Below are positions 44,129 to 53,042 of a DNA stretch of 57,384 nucleotides, one piece after another. Origin of the DNA: an uncultured Myxococcales bacterium (GTDB lineage: Bacteria > Myxococcota_A > Bradymonadia > UBA7976 > VGTA01). The translations under genes were made by a program, and so were the position numbers. How positions within the stretch are numbered: position 1 is the first letter of the stretch; each line of letters opens with the position of its first letter. The notes below the pieces were generated by a model. The model saw only the letters and a list, made by a program, of their open reading frames with translations. It ran no database searches and was not told the origin of the DNA. Location of the stretch: assembly GCA_937146725.1 (NCBI GenBank), contig CAKZRU010000045.1, positions 1 to 57,384 on the forward strand, read 5' to 3'.

Positions 44129-46327
44129 ATGACTCTCTTTGATTTACATTCAGTCCAGCTAACAAGTAACCAAAAAAAGAATAGCCGTGGCTTAACCTTG
44201 ATAGAGCTACTCATTATGCTTGCTCTACTCATGATTGTCATTGTTATGGTCGTTCTCGCACTTAGACCAAATGATGATTTACGGTGCCGAATGGAAGCGG
44301 AACGGCTTGCTGGCTATGTAAATCAAGCCGCTAATGAAGCCAAGATGAGGGCAGGTACAACTAGAGTGATGTTTAGATTTACCGGCATGGGAGAAGCCCA
44401 AACTCAAGTCACAGAACTCAGAGTTGACTCAAGCCAAATCTCCTGGAGTGATTTTGGTAAAGAGCCATTTAAAGTAAACAAGCCTGTCAGCCTTAATGAG
44501 GTCGAAACCCAATTGCAGGGGATCATCAAAACCGGTGATCAAGCATTTTTCTTGTTTAAGAATACTAGAAGTCCCGGCGGGATAGCACGCCTTGCTCTGA
44601 ACGAAGTCACCTATGCGGTCATTGTGCCCACTAATGGGGAGCCGGCCTATGTAGAAAAGGGTCAGGGACAGCTACCTAAGGCTCAATCAAACTTAGCAAG
44701 CCGTAAGTCAACTCTACCGGCATATGATTCCAATGTAGGCGTATCCGGAATGGGAGCTAAATCTAGTTCTTCTTTAGGTAGCTCGTCTTCTGGTATTGGT
44801 TCTACCGCAGCAAATGGTTCTCCAATGCCGGCAGCTCGTCCAAATCGTCAAGCAAGTTCGCCACCCTCTCTTAATAATAATGTCAATGAGCCCTTTGTAG
44901 ATAATGATACACCACCTCCCTTGGATGAAGAAGATGAGGAAGGTGTCTGTGGAGATGGCAAGGTGAATCAAGGTGAAGCCTGTGATGATGGAAATGATGA
45001 TGATCAAGATGGGTGTACCAATCAGTGTGAAGATGCTCGTTGTGGCGATGGTATACTGCGCTTAGACCTTGACCCAAGCCAAGCAGGAGGTGAGGCCTGT
45101 GATGATGGAAATGATAACGATAATGATCAATGTACTAATCAATGCCAAATCGCAATTTGTGGAGATGGAATCCTAAGAGAAGACTTAGATCCTCGTGATG
45201 AAGGATATGAAGAATGTGATGATGGAAATAATGCACTTGGTGATGGTTGTAATGCACAATGTCAGACTGAATGTATGACTGATACTGACTGTCAAGATCC
45301 TGACGAAAAGGGTCCATGGGGCGCATGCAATCTTGAGCGTCGTACCTGTGAGTTACAAATTCCGTCCTTCAAGGTGGAAACAATTACTGAAGTCGCTGTG
45401 ACCGATGGAGGTATCGTAAGCAATCCAGAGCAACCGGCGATCGCCTTAGAATTGCGTTCTAGTCTGCAATCTTGGGTGAATATGGGTAAGTTAGTATTGG
45501 TGATTTCTGTGGGTGAGTTTGGGCAAAAGTATGAATATGCCCATCAAGTTCCTAGCGCCTATTTTTTTCAAGGACAGTTGGCTGGGGTAAATCAGTTAAT
45601 GTCTCGGCAAGACCTACCTGTTTATCGCTATGAGCCTAATTATCAAGACTGTAGTGCCAATGGAGTATTTGAACATTGTTTTACCTCTGGACAAGCGGTG
45701 ATTTCCCTATACATTCCCTTGCTTGGTTCAGGAACCTGTGATTATCAGGTATTAACTTTAAATACGCAATTGTCCGTATCAGCCTTACCCGGCCAGCGAG
45801 CCCAAGTGCGTCTCACCGGATTCTTAACCCCACGTGATGCTCGTTTATTTATGCTTGCTGACTCACTTTCATTGGCAGATGCCTTAGATGGGATTGCCCC
45901 CACTGTGGACTGTAATGGAGATCCCAAAAAAGAGGCATGGGCGATTACTATTACCGGTGAAGCCACTGAAAATGAGTTATTGGCCCCACCTTTTGGTAAT
46001 CCACCCGCTGGCTGTGCTGTTGGTGGTGGGGGTGATGACTGTAACCCGCCTCCTGATGATCAAGAAATTCAAGCCATTTTAGACGCAAGCTGTGTACGTT
46101 GCCATAATGATGATTCACCCAGTGCCGAGCTCTCATTAAGTGCACCCTTTAGAGACAAGGTTTTAAATACGGCCTCAACTCTTGAACCGAACCAAAACCT
46201 AGTCAGCCCTCGGGATTATGAAACAAGTATTTTATATCAGTTTGCTGCTGATCCTCATGGAGGAAATCGAGCTGCCTTATCATCATCAAGCTTGGACCGT
46301 ATCAAAGACTGGATTCTGGGCTTGTAA
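44129..46327 (+). CDS. Chimera: type II pseudopilin head, DUF4215 repeats and C-terminal CxxCH cytochrome-like domain
   Basis: 732 residues. The N-terminus has a prepilin peptidase site: basic leader, then G21|LTLIELLIMLALLMIVIV with Glu26 at position +5, followed by a GspH/FimT-like globular part to about 180. A Ser/Pro-rich linker leads to three DUF4215-type Cys repeats (about 273-385; 'CGDGKVNQGEACDDGN', 'CGDGILRLDL', 'CGDGILREDL'). A domain of unknown fold spans about 410-625. The last 90 residues contain 'ASCVRCHNDD' (C655-V-R-C658-H659) and end 'SLDRIKDWILGL', the layout of PSCyt1-like cytochrome c domains. The reading frame is continuous, so the fusion is real unless the sequence is wrong. 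It would be placed in a type II secretion or type IV pilus-like filament, carrying a possible heme; this is inference. It follows the LptD-like gene by 62 bases. Confidence 0.8.
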   Translation: MTLFDLHSVQLTSNQKKNSRGLTLIELLIMLALLMIVIVMVVLALRPNDDLRCRMEAERLAGYVNQAANEAKMRAGTTRVMFRFTGMGEAQTQVTELRVDSSQISWSDFGKEPFKVNKPVSLNEVETQLQGIIKTGDQAFFLFKNTRSPGGIARLALNEVTYAVIVPTNGEPAYVEKGQGQLPKAQSNLASRKSTLPAYDSNVGVSGMGAKSSSSLGSSSSGIGSTAANGSPMPAARPNRQASSPPSLNNNVNEPFVDNDTPPPLDEEDEEGVCGDGKVNQGEACDDGNDDDQDGCTNQCEDARCGDGILRLDLDPSQAGGEACDDGNDNDNDQCTNQCQIAICGDGILREDLDPRDEGYEECDDGNNALGDGCNAQCQTECMTDTDCQDPDEKGPWGACNLERRTCELQIPSFKVETITEVAVTDGGIVSNPEQPAIALELRSSLQSWVNMGKLVLVISVGEFGQKYEYAHQVPSAYFFQGQLAGVNQLMSRQDLPVYRYEPNYQDCSANGVFEHCFTSGQAVISLYIPLLGSGTCDYQVLTLNTQLSVSALPGQRAQVRLTGFLTPRDARLFMLADSLSLADALDGIAPTVDCNGDPKKEAWAITITGEATENELLAPPFGNPPAGCAVGGGGDDCNPPPDDQEIQAILDASCVRCHNDDSPSAELSLSAPFRDKVLNTASTLEPNQNLVSPRDYETSILYQFAADPHGGNRAALSSSSLDRIKDWILGL

Positions 46328-46352
46328 GATGATCTTGGTTTGCAAACTGACA

Positions 46353-46424
46353 GGCCATATCAAGAAAGGCCATATCAAGAAAGGCCATATCAAGAAAGGC
46401 CATATCAAGAAAGGCCATATCAAG
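46353..46424. repeat. 15-bp tandem repeat array, 4.8 copies, intergenic
   Basis: Unit GGCCATATCAAGAAA repeated at 46353, 46368, 46383, 46398 and a partial copy at 46413-46424, all identical. It lies 26 bases after the stop of the pseudopilin chimera, between convergent genes. The unit is not self-complementary and there are no spacers. Confidence 0.95.
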
Positions 46425-46457
46425 CATAATACAGCTAATGAGATGAACCATTAGCTA

Positions 46458-46521
46458 GAGTTCTTAATCAACCCGAGTTCTTAATCAACCCGAGTTCTTA
46501 ATCAACCCGAGTTCTTAATCA
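46458..46521. repeat. 17-bp tandem repeat array, 3.8 copies, at the 3' end of a gene
   Basis: Unit GAGTTCTTAATCAACCC at 46458, 46475, 46492 and a partial copy from 46509. The last copies encode the C-terminal 'KNSG' and stop codon of the minus-strand gene, so extra copies lie behind its stop. Since 17 is not a multiple of three, the array is expected to be tolerated only outside the reading frame. Confidence 0.95.
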
Positions 46522-48400
46522 TCTCAGCATAGGTACAAAATGGTCGCAATATGCTGTGATAGCTCTGCCAATCTTTAGAGAAAGACAATAGAACTTGAGC
46601 TTTTGGGTATTCCTCATCTCCATACAATACACTTTGTGCTTCCTGAAGCCTTTTTATCCAAGCTTGAGTAATTCTAACGATTTGAATACGTCGGGCACGC
46701 TCTATTTGTAAAGCGGACATACTTGGAGCCGACAACATAAAGTAAGCCTCAACCTCGACTTTGCTTAATACCTTTGAAACAGTATGCATACATGCATCTG
46801 CTAAAGCATAGAAGTCATAATCAGAAGCAATAGAGCTTAAGTCGGTAATAGCCGCAAGATGAGACCAAGTATCAGCCGAATAATAGCCTTCTGCCACTCT
46901 TTCAATATAGGTATTTTGGCTCCAATGTAAGTGAAGAATAGGACAAACTAACTTCAAAAAGTCTTGTGTTGTTTGATCTAAAAAGTTGGGTTCCTCACTA
47001 ATTAATTTCTTTAAGTATTTAATCCCCAAGCGAGCTTCAAACAAAGCCAAAAGAGGTGAGTGTTTAAAAAGCCACGAGATCACTAACGAACGTGCCTTGG
47101 TTTTTCGTTCTAAGAGCTCATTACAAATCCAATTCATCATCTTTGGTTGCATGAACTTATAGTAGAAAGACAGCACTAAAATCCAATCTCCATACTCTCT
47201 TTTTTGGCTGCTGTTTTGCTCCCTATTTTGCTCCCTGCTTTGCTGCCGGTTCTTTGGCTTTTTTTTATCATGATTAAAAGCGGATGTCGTTTTTTGCTTT
47301 GCCCGCCTTTGTGTACGAGACTCATAATCAAGAATACTTTTTTTCCAAAGTTGTGGCCCACTAAATATAGCTTGTACAACTGAAGCAAACATCAAAGGAA
47401 AGCGATGAAGTTCTTGATCAAAAGGATGACATACCTTGACCGGAGCGGTTTGAGTGTCTTCCAAGCTGATATACGGATACAGCATTCTAAGGATATCTTC
47501 AGAGCTATTTTGAGACTCTTTCTTTCTTTGTATAATGAGTCTATTTTTAAGTGTAGTCTCTATAAGCCATTTCATACATCGTTGCTTACAAACAGATAAT
47601 ACTAGCCCCCAATATGTATCATCTTTTTGCCATTGGGCATCTAAAGGTAAACTTGGATACTCTCTGTACAATAAGTCTTCGATCCATTGCTTTCCTTTGA
47701 TTTGTTCGAGCTTAAACTGACCATACTTAATCTTCTCGCTTTTATGGCTTATACCAAGATGATGAGGCCAACCATTTCGAAAAAGACAGTTTTCTTTTGA
47801 GTCCTCATGTACAAGCAAGGGCATCATTCTAAGTTCTACACTTGGCTTTTGTTGTTGAAACACCGGTTCCATAGCTATTTTTTGGGGATTTAATATATGT
47901 AAACTCTGATTCGATGAGCCTTGCCAAGCATATCGGGTGGACTTTAACTGAGGCAGATAGCCTTGCTCAACAATATAATCAGTATGAAATAAAAGCATAC
48001 GCAGTGGCTTATGATCAACCGCTAGACTCTTTAATTCAGCTAGAGAGCGCTTGCTATAAATCATTAAGTCTAAATCTAAACTTTTGACCTGTCGGGCAAG
48101 CTCAGCAAGGGCCTCGGCCTGTTTCTTTGGATCAGATGTGATAATACTTAAACCGGTGATTTGCGACTTTAAAGCATTGATTTGCTTGAAAATCGAAGAA
48201 ATTCCAATTCTTTGGCTTAAGTTTTGGTGTCGATTTGAAGCTTGCTTTTCTTGTTTAGAAGTCTCGAATGTAGAAGTCTCGAGTGGGCTTAAGTAAAGAA
48301 CAAAGCGCTTACCAAGACCTTCTGCAAAGCTTTGCTTAATGAGAAAAGCAATCGAGAGTTTTAGTTCATTATCTAAATGATTACTCGGGACTTCAGGCAT
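46502..48400 (-). CDS. Degenerate radical-SAM (NrdG/PflA-like) protein lacking the cluster cysteines
   Basis: 632 residues. The first 170 align by eye with NrdG/PflA-type activases: 'FAEGLGKRFVLYLSPLETSTF' against the usual EGPGxRFVLxxQGCPLRCxxC, 'GLSIITSDPKKQAEALAELA' against GVTFSGGEPxxQ..., 'LDLDLMIYSKRSLAEL', and 'YAWQGSSNQSLHIL' against the typical GSxNQ. The CxxxCxxC positions are Ser38, Thr42 and Phe45, and GGEP reads TSDP, so neither the 4Fe-4S cluster nor normal SAM binding is expected. From about 290 on the protein is helical, with a basic, Gln/Arg-rich insert (about 365-405, 'REQNREQN'). No other family is recognised. It begins three bases after the stop of the 947-residue partner, so the two are translated together. 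It is probably a pseudoenzyme kept as binding protein. Confidence 0.75.
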   Translation of the reverse strand: MPEVPSNHLDNELKLSIAFLIKQSFAEGLGKRFVLYLSPLETSTFETSKQEKQASNRHQNLSQRIGISSIFKQINALKSQITGLSIITSDPKKQAEALAELARQVKSLDLDLMIYSKRSLAELKSLAVDHKPLRMLLFHTDYIVEQGYLPQLKSTRYAWQGSSNQSLHILNPQKIAMEPVFQQQKPSVELRMMPLLVHEDSKENCLFRNGWPHHLGISHKSEKIKYGQFKLEQIKGKQWIEDLLYREYPSLPLDAQWQKDDTYWGLVLSVCKQRCMKWLIETTLKNRLIIQRKKESQNSSEDILRMLYPYISLEDTQTAPVKVCHPFDQELHRFPLMFASVVQAIFSGPQLWKKSILDYESRTQRRAKQKTTSAFNHDKKKPKNRQQSREQNREQNSSQKREYGDWILVLSFYYKFMQPKMMNWICNELLERKTKARSLVISWLFKHSPLLALFEARLGIKYLKKLISEEPNFLDQTTQDFLKLVCPILHLHWSQNTYIERVAEGYYSADTWSHLAAITDLSSIASDYDFYALADACMHTVSKVLSKVEVEAYFMLSAPSMSALQIERARRIQIVRITQAWIKRLQEAQSVLYGDEEYPKAQVLLSFSKDWQSYHSILRPFCTYAEMIKNSG

Positions 48401-48403
48401 GAG

Positions 48404-51247
48404 TCACCAAAGTTCATCAAACTGAATCAATGAGTAATATTCGCCTAAGTCACTTTGTGAATAAAGACTTTCTATAAGCTTACGGAGTTCAGGCTGCTTC
48501 AACTGAACGGAGTATGACTTGGGTACATTCTCTGCTTTGATCTCGACTTTTTTAAGTAAATGATCTTTTAGGTAAGCGATGATTCGCTTAGCTCCCAAAA
48601 CGCCGATAAATGAATCGATCGTTGGAGGTAGATTTATCGTGGTTAAGGTATTATGAACACGTTCATGGATAGCAGACAAATAGGCAATAACATCAAGATC
48701 TTGCTTATCTTGATCTAGGATTGAGTTGAGCTGCTCTTGCTCAAACAGATACCAGAGTAACTCTTGCCAATCATAAGCACTGGGCTGGGTGAGATGAATC
48801 CGTTTTAGACGGTATACAAACTGTAAATCATTTAAGGTACAGTGATCGCTTACACTTAGAATCATCATAGGTGTATTTAATGTACTTGCTTGATCTAGAC
48901 TTAAGCCCATCATTGCTCGATTAATTTGGATTTTTACCACATCTGAAAACAGGTCATAGCGGTCAACCAACACTACAGGAACCTTTTGCTTTTTAATCTG
49001 ATTGAGAGCTCTTTGTTTATGAGCTGACAATTGAGCATTTGTTTCAAGGTCATTTGGCGAAATCAACAGAGCGTCAGTATGTAAGCTACACCATTCAAAA
49101 GCCGAACTGATTCCACTTTTTTGAGGGGCCTGTATAATCATTGATTCACTCTGTTGAATGGCTGTGTTTAAATGCTCACAAAGCCGATTGAAATAAGGAT
49201 AAAATAAAAGATCTTTTCGGTGTTGAACCTGTCTAATATCTTGAGTGACTTGCCGCTCTGAGCTCTGAGCAAAATAAGGTGCTTCAATGAGTCCTTTGAC
49301 CGGAAGCTTTTGATTTGAGGTAAGCTCCCTAGTGAACTCAGTGCTCTTCTTTTGACTATGGTCTGTATCAGACCCTGTATAAGATTTTAAAGTATCTTTA
49401 GGACTGTCTTTTGGATCAAAGTGCGGTGCAAACTCTATAATGACTTCCATGTCATCTGGACTCAATGCATCTTGAATATCGACCTCAAGATTAAATTGAG
49501 TCTCAAGCTCATTTTTGAGCCACTCGATCACAAATCGCGGGCAAGCACCATATAAGATACAAATATCTGCCTGCTGATCATAATCTTGCTCATGTAAGCT
49601 ACTCATTAACCAGTCTTGGAGTTCTGATTGTTCCCATTCTTCAGAACTTGCATCAGAGCTTTCATCAAAGGACCAGCTCTCATCTGATAAATCATCATAA
49701 CCCGACTCATCTAAGTCATCCATCTGACCTGAATTCATATATTCATAGTGACTTTGAACCTCAATATTTTGCCAGTCGCCTTTCATAATATTGCGCAGAC
49801 CATGATAGGGCTGATTTGCATTTAAGATGAGGTGCAATGATACAGGCTGACAGGCCTCATTAAGTGTTTGGGTCCAGTTTTTTAAATCTAAGTCACTAGA
49901 AAAATAAGTAAACTCTATCGTATTACGACTCGTATCACTACTTTCCTCAATAATCGGAGGAATAAATGAAAGGTGACTGAATGAGTTGACAAACTCTGCT
50001 TTCACCATTGGGTAATCAATCGCACTGCCCCAATCGATATATATACCGCCTTGAGCTTTAGTTTTGTGCTGAGAAATATGTGTACTAGACTGTATTCGAG
50101 TAAACCCACTTTGGATGAGTTGCTGACTAAAGTTTTGATCTAGGTTGCTTGCTACACCACTTGCTATATCAGTGATATGTTCCATAAATTGGTCATGGTA
50201 AATATTGACAATCCAACGCTGTTTACTTTGTCCACTGACCGGATAAATCCTTTGTTGACTAATTTGTAAAACGGGTAAATAAACACAGATAAAAAACGAG
50301 GTATTATCTGACAGACTCTTTGTGTCCTTGTCTGCCTGTAACTCTTGATATTTAATAAAACTAGGGTCGCTAAAGCTTTTCACAGAGACCGGATAGTCAT
50401 ATTGATCAAATCCAACTTGATTTAAGCTATTTTGCAATACGTCAATCAGTAACTTTGCTTCTTCAAGATCTAAAGAAAAGCCAATTGGATTAACGACAAA
50501 GCCCTGTTGCTTGGACTCATGTGGCCAAGATGCACTCGCTTGAGTCATAAACGTTGGCAGATAGCCCTTGTGACGAAGCTGAGAATCAAGCAAACGCATC
50601 AATCCCTCTCGTCTGCTGTCCAAGCTTGTGCTTGCTCCACTTTCTTGCTCTTGGTCTGCATCAGCTTGATATGAATCAAAATACAGTAATAACTTTAAGT
50701 TCTGTCTAAATAACTCACCACGAAGCTTAGGGTCTTGAATAAACAAATGGAGATCATCTTCATCATCATCCCAAACCTTTTCAAGAACTAATGGTGCTTG
50801 CGTTTCTTGATAGACGAGCCAATATAAGAATTCGTAGACAAAAGGAGGAGCGCCTCCAAACTTCAAAACTGACTGGGTAGGCGTACCAGGTTTTGACCGC
50901 GTCTTAAAATACGTCGAAATTCTATGATTTAACTTAGTTTGTAGGATTTCATGGTCAGACTTGAGTTGAATCTTAAATTCATTTAAGGGTCTTGAATGAC
51001 CCAAATACAGGTGACACTCTTGATCAATGAGTGAATCATTCAAACGACGTTTAGGGGCAAGCGGAAACATTAAGGTCTGCAATGTCTGTAATTGAGAGCG
51101 TAGACAATTTCTTGCATACACAAACTCGAAAGCCCAAGTACGTTCAATATAGAGCTTAACTTCTGCTGAAGGCATCTGCAGTTTTATTTGCTCGATAAGC
51201 TTGAGTCCTAAATACTCTTGTTCAGTGTGAATATAGATTTTAAACAT
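48404..51247 (-). CDS. Degenerate MoxR-like AAA protein with large unrecognised N-terminal region
   Basis: 947 residues. The first 500 are not recognised (a mixed alpha/beta region starting MFKIYIHTEQEYLGL), followed by a very acidic Asp/Ser/Glu stretch (about 505-545). From about 685 the C-terminus looks like a MoxR-type AAA+ module: Walker A-like 'IIQAPQKSGISS', with Ile713 where the lysine should be; Walker B-like 'PVVLVDRYDLF', Asp762 followed by Arg763 instead of Glu; then 'IQINRAMMGLSL' and 'PMMILSVSDHC' at the pore-loop/sensor-1 region and a helical lid. ATP hydrolysis, and probably binding, is therefore doubtful. The gene precedes the degenerate radical-SAM gene by three bases. No function is known. 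Confidence 0.7.
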   Translation of the reverse strand: MFKIYIHTEQEYLGLKLIEQIKLQMPSAEVKLYIERTWAFEFVYARNCLRSQLQTLQTLMFPLAPKRRLNDSLIDQECHLYLGHSRPLNEFKIQLKSDHEILQTKLNHRISTYFKTRSKPGTPTQSVLKFGGAPPFVYEFLYWLVYQETQAPLVLEKVWDDDEDDLHLFIQDPKLRGELFRQNLKLLLYFDSYQADADQEQESGASTSLDSRREGLMRLLDSQLRHKGYLPTFMTQASASWPHESKQQGFVVNPIGFSLDLEEAKLLIDVLQNSLNQVGFDQYDYPVSVKSFSDPSFIKYQELQADKDTKSLSDNTSFFICVYLPVLQISQQRIYPVSGQSKQRWIVNIYHDQFMEHITDIASGVASNLDQNFSQQLIQSGFTRIQSSTHISQHKTKAQGGIYIDWGSAIDYPMVKAEFVNSFSHLSFIPPIIEESSDTSRNTIEFTYFSSDLDLKNWTQTLNEACQPVSLHLILNANQPYHGLRNIMKGDWQNIEVQSHYEYMNSGQMDDLDESGYDDLSDESWSFDESSDASSEEWEQSELQDWLMSSLHEQDYDQQADICILYGACPRFVIEWLKNELETQFNLEVDIQDALSPDDMEVIIEFAPHFDPKDSPKDTLKSYTGSDTDHSQKKSTEFTRELTSNQKLPVKGLIEAPYFAQSSERQVTQDIRQVQHRKDLLFYPYFNRLCEHLNTAIQQSESMIIQAPQKSGISSAFEWCSLHTDALLISPNDLETNAQLSAHKQRALNQIKKQKVPVVLVDRYDLFSDVVKIQINRAMMGLSLDQASTLNTPMMILSVSDHCTLNDLQFVYRLKRIHLTQPSAYDWQELLWYLFEQEQLNSILDQDKQDLDVIAYLSAIHERVHNTLTTINLPPTIDSFIGVLGAKRIIAYLKDHLLKKVEIKAENVPKSYSVQLKQPELRKLIESLYSQSDLGEYYSLIQFDELW

Positions 51248-51383
51248 GAGTGCATAATCACAAGCTTGATCATAAGCAGCCGTTTATTGGATGCTTACTA
51301 GATGATAACCAATAACAACTAAATTGAGCATAAACGAGTCAGTATAAATAAGTCTAGTAAAGTATGATCTTGACTTTATACTT

Positions 51384-52532
51384 TTACACCATTTGGCTTG
51401 GGGGTTGGGCACTTTCGTCTTTGATTTCGGCACTATAAAATATTCTAAAGCCTAGATCAGACTTCATAAAAATATAAAGCAATGAGCATAAGGCAACTAA
51501 AACAGCTAAGGTTAAGGGTAAGTTGTATTCCTCCTTAACAAAAATGCGTCCTTCTCCTGGCTTAGAAAGTTGCTTTGGCTCAAGGGGTAAACCATATTTT
51601 TCGGCAAGTTTTTTAACTCGAATCATATGAATGACCGGTATGCCTTCCCGAGCAAAGCGACTCATCATACTATCAACGCTTAAAGCGGTAGCTGATGGTC
51701 TTAGGTTCAGCCCTTCTTTGTAAAGCTTTTTCCCTAAAATTGAGCCAACAGAAACAGTATTCCCACCTACATTGACATAGGCTTTAATATCTGCGTCACC
51801 AGCAGCGTTTCGATAAATCTCCATGCGCTGATCCATACTGTCTTGTGGACTTTGTGCTTCGATGCGCTGTATGCCATTTCGCATAATTGCACTTTTAACC
51901 AGCTGTAAACCTTTTTTGGAAAGCCCTCGACCTCGGTCACCTTGACCGCCTAGAGAAGCGGCCAAACTCTTAGTGTTAATTAGGCGGGCTTCCAACAAAT
52001 GGCGTTCCATATCCAACCAAGTAAACTCAGGCAAATTAGCCCCCCACATACTTGAGGTGACACCTGTGGTTACAAGTGGCTTTAATCCGTAGCTTTCGGC
52101 CGCAATAATTGTAGCGAGATTCAAAGCAGGAAAAGAACCTGAAAAGCCAACAGCAATCGTATCGCCTGCTTGTAATTTAGCTCGACGGAAATGTTCAACC
52201 ATCACCGCCGCCCAATTAGGATTAACACTTGTTTGCTTAGCCCCTAAATGCCCTGATGTTGAGGTTATATTGGTCATAAGTGTTCCAATTAATCCCGAGC
52301 GAGCTGGATCGGAGTCTTGATCAATTGTACCAATAATCTTTTCTCGTTTTTCAGCCAAATGCTTAATTGCTTGCTTCATGCGTCGGGCCGCTTTGAGCTT
52401 TTCCTTATACATTTTTTGCTCAATGGTCGTTTTAAAAACTTCCACGATAGTCATGCCACCAAGAGAAAATAAGGCGAGCATTAACAACATACTTCTTGAA
52501 ACCCCTGATGGACGCCAATAAATCTTTTTCAT
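51384..52532 (-). CDS. pgsW: Poly-gamma-glutamate system protein PgsW
   Basis: 382 residues from the ATG at 52532, which has GGGGAG upstream and overlaps the pgsC stop by four bases (ATGA); an upstream in-frame start would add 35 residues inside pgsC and is rejected. Membrane helices lie near each end (about 12-30 and 342-360) with a long outside domain between: 'KLQAGDTIAVGFSGSFPALNLATI', 'GVTSSMWGANLPEFTWLDMER', 'GGQGDRGRGLS', 'YVNVGGNTVSVG'. This matches what I know of the PgsW family, found next to pgsB and pgsC in organisms that lack a classical pgsA. Its exact role in polymer export is not established. Confidence 0.88.
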   Translation of the reverse strand: MKKIYWRPSGVSRSMLLMLALFSLGGMTIVEVFKTTIEQKMYKEKLKAARRMKQAIKHLAEKREKIIGTIDQDSDPARSGLIGTLMTNITSTSGHLGAKQTSVNPNWAAVMVEHFRRAKLQAGDTIAVGFSGSFPALNLATIIAAESYGLKPLVTTGVTSSMWGANLPEFTWLDMERHLLEARLINTKSLAASLGGQGDRGRGLSKKGLQLVKSAIMRNGIQRIEAQSPQDSMDQRMEIYRNAAGDADIKAYVNVGGNTVSVGSILGKKLYKEGLNLRPSATALSVDSMMSRFAREGIPVIHMIRVKKLAEKYGLPLEPKQLSKPGEGRIFVKEEYNLPLTLAVLVALCSLLYIFMKSDLGFRIFYSAEIKDESAQPPSQMV

Positions 52533-52987
52533 GGTAGCAAGTCTCCCCCATTCAAAATGATTAGACCCAAGCGTACAATCACGCTCGCAATACTCAAGAC
52601 TGAAACAGTCTCGATAAAGCCTTGTCGGTCGATCCAAATTGCGATTAAGCCTGGAATAATATAGCCAATCACATTCAGTTCAATGCTACTGTCTGCAATA
52701 TAAGCTTGGGTAAATTGCCTTAGTAAGCCACCGAGCATAAAACCGGTGATAATCATCAATACTGTGCGTCTTCTACCGTAAATGATCATAAAGGAGCTAA
52801 AGGTTCTCACCAAAGCATACGATAGGTAGGCAACAAGTAATGTTGTTACAATCACTAAGGGATGATTCAAGTATAAGGCAAAATATCCCGGAACAACCAT
52901 TCCACCGGCTGCAATGCCAAATATTTCTGAAAACAACAGACTGACAACTAAGCCAAATCCGATCGAGGTGACAATAAACTCTTCCAT
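52529..52987 (-). CDS. pgsC: Poly-gamma-glutamate synthesis/export protein PgsC (CapC)
   Basis: 152 residues, the normal length of CapC/PgsC, with about five membrane helices. Typical segments are 'LLFSEIFGIAAGGMVVPGYFAL' and 'GRRRTVLMIITGFMLG', plus 'VIGYIIPGLIAIWIDRQG'. It works in a membrane complex with PgsB to make and pass out poly-gamma-glutamate. It starts 55 bases after the pgsB stop and overlaps pgsW by four bases. Confidence 0.93.
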   Translation of the reverse strand: MEEFIVTSIGFGLVVSLLFSEIFGIAAGGMVVPGYFALYLNHPLVIVTTLLVAYLSYALVRTFSSFMIIYGRRRTVLMIITGFMLGGLLRQFTQAYIADSSIELNVIGYIIPGLIAIWIDRQGFIETVSVLSIASVIVRLGLIILNGGDLLP

Positions 52988-53042
52988 ATTGTCTCAACTA
53001 TTCTGCTCACTTCCGAGCATTAACTGGGTAAAAACTTATTGA

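Noticed and set aside
46218..46454. Reading frame with KGHIK repeats as a gene
   Set aside because: It overlaps the end of the pseudopilin chimera in another frame, has no Shine-Dalgarno site, and its repeat is the intergenic 15-mer.
46353..46521. Repeat arrays as a CRISPR array
   Set aside because: The units are 15 and 17 bp, directly abutting, with no spacers and no cas genes nearby.
46502..48400. Annotation as a functional anaerobic ribonucleotide reductase activase
   Set aside because: All three cluster cysteines are missing, no nrdD gene is nearby, and the protein is about four times the size of NrdG.
52533..52637. Upstream extension of pgsW
   Set aside because: The extra 35 residues lie wholly within pgsC in another frame; the ATG at 52532 has a GGGGAG site and a four-base overlap with pgsC.
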